Positions 1 to 5,072 of a stretch of DNA of 5,072 nt are shown piece after piece (the first letter of the stretch is position 1; each line of letters opens with the position of its first letter). This DNA comes from Gemmatimonadota bacterium. GTDB taxonomy: Bacteria > Gemmatimonadota > Gemmatimonadetes > Palauibacterales > Palauibacteraceae. The notes under the pieces are model-generated. The model did no database searches. It saw only the letters and a program-made list of their open reading frames with translations, and was not told where the DNA came from. A program made the position numbers and the translations under genes. The stretch lies in the NCBI GenBank assembly GCA_030598525.1, contig JAUVPT010000151.1:1-5072 (forward strand). The letters are read 5' to 3'.

Positions 1-214
1 AGGATCGGGGGAGCAGCAGAGTGATGACGACCACCAGCAGCGTGACCACGATGGGAAAGCCGATCGTCGCACGCGAGTGGCGCAGGAGGGCGTTCGTCAT
101 TCGGAGGACCGAGACCTCCTCGGCTCTTTCCTCCCATAAGATCGGATGCGCGAGCACCGCCCGATGAACGGGCAACTCCGTGTATGGGCTATCGTCGGGT
201 CTGTCGTCGGTCAT
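1..214 (-). CDS. Wzz-like polysaccharide chain-length determinant/export protein, N-terminal part (runs off left edge)
   Basis: Read on the minus strand from ATG at 214-212, the frame is open for 71 codons to the window edge, so only the N-terminus is present. Residues 1-45 are a polar, acidic cytoplasmic tail with an EERAEEVSVLRM stretch (28-39). Residues 41-48 read NALLRHSR, followed by a hydrophobic helix at about 51-68 (IGFPIVVTLLVVVITLLL) that ends in PRS. A short acidic tail, a 'LLRH' stretch, one helix and a 'LLLPR' exit is the usual start of Wzz-domain proteins, which set polysaccharide chain length or act as inner-membrane export co-polymerases. The gene is divergent from the flippase operon, which fits. 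No Shine-Dalgarno precedes ATG 214. An internal ATG at 100-98 has AGGAGG at 120-115, but 14 bases away, and starting there would drop the coding-like segment 1-38. The C-terminal periplasmic domain, and any fused kinase domain, lie outside the window, so the family call is likely but not proven. Confidence 0.72.
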   Translation of the reverse strand, partial: MTDDRPDDSPYTELPVHRAVLAHPILWEERAEEVSVLRMTNALLRHSRATIGFPIVVTLLVVVITLLLPRS

Positions 215-330
215 TATCGAATGTGTATAGACGCTGTGAGCGAGGTACCTGTGATCGATCCAGTGCCATCCTACAGGCTCGGAATGGGCCGGAACAACCC
301 CGTGCCCTTTCTACGGCCGGACACACGCGC
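215..330. promoter_or_regulatory. Divergent intergenic region between the Wzz-like gene and the flippase operon
   Basis: These 116 bases separate two divergent starts, so promoters for both directions are expected here. The best -10-like strings overlap: TATAGA at 226-231 on the plus strand and TATACA at 229-224 on the minus strand, each matching four of six consensus positions. No good TTGACA-like -35 box sits 16-18 bases upstream of either. If the minus-strand box is real, transcription would start only a few bases before ATG 214, consistent with a leaderless or nearly leaderless message and with the missing Shine-Dalgarno. The minus-strand frame also stays open upstream across this region, but without an ATG, GTG or TTG that I could find. 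No terminator or clear operator repeat is visible. Confidence 0.3.
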
Positions 331-1692
331 GTGAGCGGTCAGGTGCCGGGCAGAGTTACCGCGTGGGCCGACCGCGTTCGCTCGAGGGTCGGGCAACACA
401 TGCACGACGTGCTGCAGGGGTCGTCGGTCGCCCTGATCCTGAGAGTGGGCGGCGCGGTGCTGGCCCTGGCGTTCAACCTCGTGCTGACCCGCCTACTGGG
501 TGCCGAAGGGGCCGGCATCTACTTCCTCGCCCTCACCATCGTCACCATTGGCACCCTCGTGGGTCGCATGGGCATGGACAACGCCCTGCTGCGACTCGTG
601 GCCAGTGCCGTGGCCCGGTCCGACTGGGGCGGTGCCAGGGGTGTATACCGGACGAGCATGGTCACGGCCATGGCGTTCTCCGGGGCAGCCACCCTTCTTG
701 TGATCGCGCTCGCGCCGCTTACGGCCGGGACCGTGTTCTCGGAGCCCGGCTTAGCGCGCCCGCTCCAGGTCATGGGACTGGCGATTGTGCCGATGACGCT
801 GGCGTTGCTTCACGGAGAGGCGCTGAAGGGCGTCGGGAAGATCGGGGTTTCCCAATTCGTCCAATGGGGCGCGCTTCACGCTTTCAACATCGCCCTCATC
901 TATCCGTTGGTCCGGCAGTGGGGCGTGACAGGGGCGACCGCGAGCTATGCCGGTGCGGCGCTTCTCACGTTCGTCGTGGGGCGGCGCAACTGGAGCCGGG
1001 GCGTGCGATCGCATCCGGCAGCCGTCTTGTCCTACGCTCGTCGCGACCTCCTTCGCGACAGCACACCTCTGTTCTGGATAGCCTCCATAAACATGATGGC
1101 CAGCTGGATCGGACTGATCGTACTGGGCATCTTGGGTACCAGCGCCGACATCGGAGTCTTCGGCGTCGCCACGCGCCTCTCGGTGGTGATCAGCTTCGTT
1201 CTCGTGGCGGTGAACGCCGCCGCCGCCCCCAAGTTCGCCTCGCTTCACGAGAAGAAGGACCTGGACTCCATGCGCGTGGTGGCGGTCGGATCGACCCGAC
1301 TCATGGTCGGCCTCGCCACACCGGTCCTGGCCCTCTTCGTTCTGATGTCGCGCCAGGTGATGGGCCTGTTCGGTCCCGGGTTCGATGTGGGGGGCACAGC
1401 CCTGGTGATCCTCTCCGTCGGCCAGTTTCTTGTCGTATGCGCCGGCAGCGCCGTTCACCTGCTGATGATGACGGGTCAGGAGCGGACGGTAAGAAACTTG
1501 CTGGCACTGAGCATGGCCGTCGGCGTGATTGTCAACGTGCTTATGGTTCCCAGGATCGGAATCGATGGCGCAGCCGTTGCGACAGCCCTGAGCCTGGTGG
1601 CAATTAATGGTGGGGCCGCCGTGGCGGTATGGCGACGATATCGAATCCTGACCCTGCCTTTCGGCCGAACCATGGACGGGTCGCGTAGTTGA
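331..1692 (+). CDS. Wzx-like polysaccharide repeat-unit flippase (MOP superfamily)
   Basis: The product is a polytopic inner-membrane protein of 453 residues, close to the usual 420-500 for Wzx flippases, which move undecaprenyl-linked oligosaccharides to the periplasmic face. About twelve hydrophobic segments are visible. The first, with GSSVALILRVGG at about 30-41 and then TRLLGAEGAGIYFLAL, is typical of the family N-terminus. Near the C-terminus, FGPGF, ILSVGQF, LLMMTGQERTVRN and then VPRIGIDGAAVATALS match the conserved end of Wzx/RfbX-type proteins. The start is uncertain. The frame is open to ATG 184, but that would overlap the divergent gene, and residues before 331 look non-coding. 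GTG 331 has no clear Shine-Dalgarno. ATG 400, with GAGGG at 384-388, would give 430 residues and keep every membrane helix. It is the first gene of the plus-strand operon, with 8 bp before the polymerase gene. A MurJ or other MOP exporter is a less likely reading given the neighbours. Confidence 0.88.
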   Translation: MSGQVPGRVTAWADRVRSRVGQHMHDVLQGSSVALILRVGGAVLALAFNLVLTRLLGAEGAGIYFLALTIVTIGTLVGRMGMDNALLRLVASAVARSDWGGARGVYRTSMVTAMAFSGAATLLVIALAPLTAGTVFSEPGLARPLQVMGLAIVPMTLALLHGEALKGVGKIGVSQFVQWGALHAFNIALIYPLVRQWGVTGATASYAGAALLTFVVGRRNWSRGVRSHPAAVLSYARRDLLRDSTPLFWIASINMMASWIGLIVLGILGTSADIGVFGVATRLSVVISFVLVAVNAAAAPKFASLHEKKDLDSMRVVAVGSTRLMVGLATPVLALFVLMSRQVMGLFGPGFDVGGTALVILSVGQFLVVCAGSAVHLLMMTGQERTVRNLLALSMAVGVIVNVLMVPRIGIDGAAVATALSLVAINGGAAVAVWRRYRILTLPFGRTMDGSRS

Positions 1693-1696
1693 GGAG
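1691..1696 (+). promoter_or_regulatory. Shine-Dalgarno of the polymerase gene
   Basis: GAGGAG overlaps the TGA stop of the flippase gene and lies 4 bases before ATG 1701. It sits downstream of the in-frame TTG at 1689, so it supports ATG 1701 rather than TTG 1689 as the start, and suggests that ribosomes ending the flippase reading re-initiate here. Confidence 0.6.
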
Positions 1697-1700
1697 CCGA

Positions 1701-3092
1701 ATGGGCCGACACACACGAATGGATCCATCAGCGGCCGGCGGCCTGGAAAGCCTGACAGCGCCCCACGCCGGGGCGCTGATCGAGTGGCTGTTTTTGTGGG
1801 GTACGTTCCTGCTCCGCCTTCCGGTCTTTCTTCTCCTGGCGTTCGCGCTCGCCGCTGCCCTGTCGGGGGCCGCACTGATCGTGCGAGGCCGCTTCGATGC
1901 GATCGGGGCCCTCGTGCTGGCCAATTATGGATTCTGGTTGCTGAGCGGGCTGTTCATCGGAGGGGTGACGTTGGGTGACCTCGTGTCGCCGAATTTCTAT
2001 GCGAACGACGGCCGGGGTTTCCTTTTCTACCTTCCGCTGCTCTTCTTTTCGGTCTTTTTCGCCCGTCGCGCCGAGCTCACTTTGGGACTGCGAACGGTCA
2101 TCGCCCTTGCCGTCGGATCCATGCTCTTGCTCGGAATCTGGTTCGCGATCCGACCCGCCATACTCTCCGTGGGCCAGGCCGACAACTTCGGAGGCCTGCT
2201 CACCTCTCACACCGGAGCGGGGACGTTCTTCGGAGTCTTGGCGGTGTTTCTTCTCATCTTCGGAATCGAGCGGCAGAAACGCTCCCTTCAACTCCTCGGG
2301 TTGGCGATGGTGCTTCCGGTGTTCGCGTCCGCTTCGAGGCAGGCCCTGGTTAGCCTTCTGGTGGCGCTTGGCTGGTTCGTGCTCCGCCGCGCCAACAGGC
2401 GGACACGCCTCGGTCTCGTCGCGGCTCTCGGGCTGGCTCTGCTCTCGTTCCCGATCGTCAGCCCGCACACCTTCGATCGTACGGTCGCGATCTTCTCCCC
2501 GGAGACGGCCAGTCTGGTCGGGGAATCGCTCCAGCATCTCACTTGGGAGCCGGCGCCCGGACAGGAGCTTGGGGGCGTGGAATCGAACATCCTCTCGCGC
2601 CTCATCCTGTGGGCGTACGCGGTTCGGAAGTTCGGCGAGAGCCCCGTGGTCGGTATAGGATTCGGCAGGTATAACGACTTCTCGCTACGCTACTCGGGGC
2701 GACCCGGGCTCGTCTATCTGGCTGTTGAGGGGGACAGGCAGACGAACGTCTTCAACGCGCACAACATGTACCTGCATCAGGCGGCCGAGACCGGACTGGT
2801 CGGACTAGCGCTCTTGGGGGCCCTGTGGATCGCCATGTTCAGGCGGCTTGCGCCCGTCCCGGGGTTGCCGGGAGGTCATCCGGTAATGGCCGGATTCACC
2901 GCGGCACAGGGACTGATCGTGTTCACACTCGTGTCTGCCTTGTTTGACAACGCTCTCGTGGCTCCATCGATCGGGATCCCGGTCCTCACGTTGTGCGGGG
3001 TGTTGCTGAGCTACCAACGCCGCTCCGAGATGAGGGTGGCGGTGGCGCAGCCGCGGAGCCTGCGTCTCGACGAGGGCGTGGCCACCGCATGA
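1701..3092 (+). CDS. O-antigen ligase/polymerase superfamily membrane protein, probable Wzy polymerase
   Basis: This 463-residue inner-membrane protein has some ten or more hydrophobic segments starting near residue 27, after a polar cytoplasmic tail. Between about residues 258 and 355 lies a long polar loop, the large periplasmic loop expected of Wzy_C/WaaL-type proteins. Family hallmarks are SHTGAGTFFGVLAVF (from about 168), SRQAL at 212-216, SRLILWAYAVRKFGESPVVGIGFG around R300, and the H-N-x(7)-E-x-G signature with H354, N355, E363 and G365. Loop Arg and His residues of this kind are needed for activity in the superfamily. Sequence alone does not separate Wzy polymerases from WaaL ligases. 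Adjacent Wzx-like and Wzz-like genes favour polymerase, which joins lipid-linked repeat units at the periplasmic face. ATG 1701 is chosen for its GAGGAG site; TTG 1689 and ATG 1719 are alternatives. The stop overlaps the next start as ATGA. A perfect inverted repeat lies at 1756-1778. Confidence 0.85.
   Translation: MGRHTRMDPSAAGGLESLTAPHAGALIEWLFLWGTFLLRLPVFLLLAFALAAALSGAALIVRGRFDAIGALVLANYGFWLLSGLFIGGVTLGDLVSPNFYANDGRGFLFYLPLLFFSVFFARRAELTLGLRTVIALAVGSMLLLGIWFAIRPAILSVGQADNFGGLLTSHTGAGTFFGVLAVFLLIFGIERQKRSLQLLGLAMVLPVFASASRQALVSLLVALGWFVLRRANRRTRLGLVAALGLALLSFPIVSPHTFDRTVAIFSPETASLVGESLQHLTWEPAPGQELGGVESNILSRLILWAYAVRKFGESPVVGIGFGRYNDFSLRYSGRPGLVYLAVEGDRQTNVFNAHNMYLHQAAETGLVGLALLGALWIAMFRRLAPVPGLPGGHPVMAGFTAAQGLIVFTLVSALFDNALVAPSIGIPVLTLCGVLLSYQRRSEMRVAVAQPRSLRLDEGVATA
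1756..1778 (+). repeat. Perfect 9-bp inverted repeat, potential RNA hairpin early in the polymerase gene
   Basis: CAGCGCCCC at 1756-1764 and GGGGCGCTG at 1770-1778 are exact reverse complements around a 5-base loop, ACGCC. Eight of the nine pairs are G-C, so the RNA hairpin would be very stable. A run of five T at 1791-1795 follows, but 12 bases after the stem, too far for a standard intrinsic terminator. It lies inside codons 19-26 (APHAGA region), so it could equally be a chance product of G+C-rich coding sequence. Confidence 0.5.
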
Positions 3093-4054
3093 AGATCGAA
3101 AACTGGATCTTCGTCACCGGGGCGCCGCGCAGCGGAACGACGTTCGTCGGCCACACGTTGAGCGCGCCGATCCAGGTGGACTACATCCACGAGCCGTTCA
3201 ATCCCGATTGCGGCATTCCCGGAATCGAACGTCGGTTCCTGTACCTGCGGCCAGACGGATCCGATTCGGCAGCGTTGCGGGAATCGATCGAGGGTCTGTT
3301 CCGGTACGACGTGACGCTCCGCACCGGGCACTATCCGGAGGACTCCGTCCTCAAGAAGAGCGTGAAGGCGATCGTAGGCTCCCGTGGTCCGTTCTATCTG
3401 AGGCTGGCGAAAGTCAATCCGTTCCACACGGCGGCCGTTGTGAAGGACCCTATCGGCTGCCTGCTCACCGCTTACCTTGCTGAGCAGCACGGAGTCAGAC
3501 CGGTGGTCATGGTGCGTCACCCGGTGGCCGTAGCGGCCAGCGTGAAGCGGCTCGGGTGGCAGCCGGACCTCGAGTTCCTTGCCGGCCAGCCGCACCTGGC
3601 CGAAGATCACTTTCAATCAGACGGCTGGGCCGACGCGGATCTGTCCACGCCGATTCGAGCCGCAGCGTGGGAATGGCGCACCCTGAACACCGTGTTACTG
3701 GCCCAGGCGGCCCTGCATCCCGACTGGTTGCTCATTCGACACGAAGACTTGAGCGCGGAGCCCGTCGCTACGTTCCGCACCCTGTACCAGGAGCTGGATC
3801 TGCCGTGGTCCGGCCGGGTTGAGCGCGACATTCGTCGGCGCACGGGTGGAAACAATCCGAGGGAGGCCCGCCGAGGTCGAACACAGGACTTCTCGCGTGA
3901 CAGTCGCGGGTTGCTGGATCTCAGGCTCGGGATGCTGACGGCCGAAGAGCGGCGCGAAGTGTTCGAGATCACGAAAGACGTGGCGTTGGGCCTGTATCCG
4001 GAGGCATCGTTCCGCCTCGAGAGTGCCGACGGGCCGGCAGCCGACACCAGGTAG
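3089..4054 (+). CDS. PAPS-dependent sulfotransferase, probably polysaccharide-modifying
   Basis: This 321-residue soluble cytoplasmic protein has no signal peptide or membrane helix. Residues 8-19, FVTGAPRSGTTF, are the 5'-phosphosulfate-binding loop (P-x-SGTT) of sulfotransferases. Residues 139-154, VVMVRHPVAVAASVKR, hold the 3'-phosphate-binding Arg143 and Ser151 at the normal eight-residue spacing. HEPFNP at 34-39, the WEW at 194-196 and RHEDL at 217-221 followed by a Leu/Phe-rich helix fit the Sulfotransferase_1/3 folds (PF00685/PF13469). The family transfers sulfate from 3'-phosphoadenylyl sulfate to a hydroxyl or amine; the acceptor cannot be read from sequence. Placement between a polymerase and a glycosyltransferase gene argues for a sugar of the locus's own polysaccharide. 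The ATG shares ATGA with the preceding stop, and GAGGG at 3072-3076 is a weak, distant Shine-Dalgarno, so translation is probably coupled. The frame extends upstream, but those residues overlap the polymerase gene and would place a basic, unconserved tail before the P-loop. Confidence 0.88.
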   Translation: MKIENWIFVTGAPRSGTTFVGHTLSAPIQVDYIHEPFNPDCGIPGIERRFLYLRPDGSDSAALRESIEGLFRYDVTLRTGHYPEDSVLKKSVKAIVGSRGPFYLRLAKVNPFHTAAVVKDPIGCLLTAYLAEQHGVRPVVMVRHPVAVAASVKRLGWQPDLEFLAGQPHLAEDHFQSDGWADADLSTPIRAAAWEWRTLNTVLLAQAALHPDWLLIRHEDLSAEPVATFRTLYQELDLPWSGRVERDIRRRTGGNNPREARRGRTQDFSRDSRGLLDLRLGMLTAEERREVFEITKDVALGLYPEASFRLESADGPAADTR

Positions 4055-4057
4055 GAG
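4053..4057 (+). promoter_or_regulatory. Shine-Dalgarno fixing a TTG start of the glycosyltransferase gene
   Basis: AGGAG overlaps the TAG stop of the sulfotransferase gene and is 8 bases before TTG 4066. This is ideal spacing and is the main reason to accept TTG as the start codon; the next ATG, at 4102, lies inside the conserved N-terminal motif. Confidence 0.75.
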
Positions 4058-4065
4058 ACGGGACG

Positions 4066-5072
4066 TTGAAAGTCGCGATCGTCCATTACTGGCTGGTCAA
4101 CATGCGTGGCGGAGAGCGTGTGGTGGAGGCACTGTGCGAGCTGTATCCGGACGCGGACATCTATACGCACGTGGCAAATCCCGAAGTGCTGTCCGACACG
4201 ATCCGAAGTCACCGCATCCAGGAGACCTTCATCGCGCGGCTTCCCGGCGCGCGACGCTACTACCAGAAATACCTGCCCCTGATGCCGCTCGCCCTGGAGC
4301 AACTGGACCTTCGAGGCTACGACCTCGTCATCAGCAGCGAATGCGGTCCGGCGAAGGGAGTGATCACTACCCCGCAGACACTCCACGTATGCTACTGCCA
4401 CAGTCCGATGCGCTACGTGTGGGACATGTACTGGGACTACCTGCGTGACGTATCGAAGCCCATGCGGCCGCTGGCCCGCGCACTGCTCCACTACATACGT
4501 CGGTGGGATCTCGCATCGGCCTTTCGGGTGGATCACTTCATGGCCAACTCGGCATTCGTGGCCCGCCGGGTGCACAAGCACTACCGACGCGACGCCGATG
4601 TCATTCATCCGCCCGTGGACACCGAAGCATTCGGCCTCGCTGACTCGACCGCGGACTATTACTTGATGGTCGGCGAGCTCGTGTCCTACAAGCGGGCCGA
4701 CCTGGCAGTACGTGCTTTCAGCCGCGCCGGGAAAAGACTTCTGGTGATCGGAGCCGGCGAGCAGCTTTCCGAGCTCCGTCGACTGGCCGGATCGAGTGTA
4801 GAAGTCATGGGCAGGCAGCCCTCATCCGTGATCCGTGAAAAATACGCCCACTGTCGCGCCCTCATCTTCCCCGGCGAAGAAGACTTCGGGATCGTTCCGA
4901 TCGAGGCCATGGCCTCGGGCCGGCCAGTGATCGCATACGGGCGCGGAGGGGCCCTGGAAACCGTGGTCGAAGGCCGGACGGGCCTGTTCTTCGATGAGCA
5001 GACGGAAGACTCATTGCTGGCCGCCGTCGAAAGGTTCGAGGGAATCGAGGAGACGTTCGACCCGGCTGACAT
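4066..5072 (+). CDS. Group 4 (GT-B) glycosyltransferase, mannosyltransferase-like, C-terminus cut by right edge
   Basis: 335 residues are present and the frame is still open at the edge; the family is usually about 370-400 long, so only a short tail is missing. From the TTG start it reads (M)KVAIVHYWLVNMRGGERVVEALCELYPDADIYTH in overlapping pieces, with the Gly-rich G15-G16-E17 loop near the acceptor-side N-terminal domain. CHSPMRYVWDMY begins at 111 (His112). The donor-side domain starts around GELVSYKR at 203-210 and contains the EX7E motif, E272 and E280, in PGEEDFGIVPIEAMASG, then AYGRGGALETV at 290-300. These mark retaining GT4 enzymes of the WbaZ/MtfB-like type, many of which use GDP-mannose; donor and acceptor here are inferred, not shown. 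It acts on the cytoplasmic face, adding a sugar to the lipid-linked repeat unit. The gene follows the sulfotransferase by 11 bp and has a strong AGGAG site. ATG 4102 as start would delete the conserved HYWL segment. Confidence 0.9.
   Translation, partial: MKVAIVHYWLVNMRGGERVVEALCELYPDADIYTHVANPEVLSDTIRSHRIQETFIARLPGARRYYQKYLPLMPLALEQLDLRGYDLVISSECGPAKGVITTPQTLHVCYCHSPMRYVWDMYWDYLRDVSKPMRPLARALLHYIRRWDLASAFRVDHFMANSAFVARRVHKHYRRDADVIHPPVDTEAFGLADSTADYYLMVGELVSYKRADLAVRAFSRAGKRLLVIGAGEQLSELRRLAGSSVEVMGRQPSSVIREKYAHCRALIFPGEEDFGIVPIEAMASGRPVIAYGRGGALETVVEGRTGLFFDEQTEDSLLAAVERFEGIEETFDPAD

Noticed and set aside
146..334. Small plus-strand open frame of 62 codons upstream of the flippase
   Set aside because: It overlaps the coding part of the divergent Wzz-like gene, has no ribosome site and no recognisable sequence.
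363..1607. Long plus-strand open frame of 414 codons overlapping the flippase gene
   Set aside because: The translation is Arg/Gly/Pro/His-rich and low in hydrophobic order, as expected from an out-of-frame reading of G+C-rich coding DNA; the flippase frame has clear family motifs.
1756..1800. Intrinsic terminator between flippase and polymerase
   Set aside because: The stem is good, but the T run begins 12 bases after it and the structure lies inside the polymerase coding sequence of a tightly packed operon.
751..1875. Minus-strand open frame of 374 codons across the flippase and polymerase starts
   Set aside because: It crosses two well-supported genes, has polar, biased composition and no recognisable domain; G+C-rich antisense frames are often open.
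3613..4608. Minus-strand open frame of 331 codons under the sulfotransferase and glycosyltransferase genes
   Set aside because: It is antisense to two genes with intact motifs, and its translation shows no coherent fold or motif.
4902..4917. Perfect 16-bp palindrome CGAGGCCATGGCCTCG
   Set aside because: It encodes the conserved EAMAS part of the glycosyltransferase donor-binding motif; codon use in G+C-rich DNA explains it, and an operator deep in this gene is unlikely.
1..5072. tRNA/rRNA genes, CRISPR arrays, insertion sequences, attachment sites
   Set aside because: No repeat-spacer pattern, transposase motifs, terminal inverted repeats with target duplications or tRNA-like segments were seen; almost the whole window is accounted for by five genes.

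Overview
The window is a compact, high-G+C (roughly 60-65% by eye) piece of a bacterial surface-polysaccharide locus. It holds four tightly packed plus-strand genes and the 5' end of one divergent minus-strand gene. Wzx/Wzy/Wzz-type membrane proteins point to a Gram-negative-type envelope. The style of the flippase, the chain-length protein and the group 4 glycosyltransferase recalls Gemmatimonadota or another soil/aquatic G+C-rich phylum. That placement is inference from remembered protein style, not a search.

Layout. Positions 214 to 1 (minus strand, runs off the left edge): N-terminus of a Wzz-like chain-length/export protein with its first membrane helix. Positions 215-330: a divergent intergenic region that must carry the control signals in both directions, though no strong consensus promoter is visible. 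Positions 331-1692: Wzx-like lipid-linked oligosaccharide flippase. Positions 1701-3092: O-antigen ligase/polymerase-superfamily membrane protein, probably the Wzy polymerase. Positions 3089-4054: PAPS-dependent sulfotransferase. Positions 4066 to the right edge: group 4 (GT-B) glycosyltransferase with a TTG start. The four plus-strand genes are separated by 8 bp, a 4-bp ATGA overlap and 11 bp, so they almost certainly form one operon with translational coupling.

How it fits together (inference). Cytoplasmic glycosyltransferases, one at the right edge, build a lipid-linked repeat unit. The sulfotransferase would add sulfate in the cytoplasm, where PAPS is available. The flippase moves the unit across the inner membrane, the polymerase joins units in the periplasm, and the divergently encoded Wzz-like protein sets chain length or couples to export. 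The most notable point is the sulfotransferase placed between polymerase and glycosyltransferase, which predicts a sulfated exopolysaccharide, capsule or O-antigen.

I found no RNA genes, CRISPR arrays, insertion sequences, attachment sites or convincing terminators. The one non-coding-like structure of note is a perfect 9-bp G+C-rich inverted repeat near the start of the polymerase gene. I see no evidence for a wholly new type of system: the window reads as a Wzx/Wzy polysaccharide cluster with a sulfation step.
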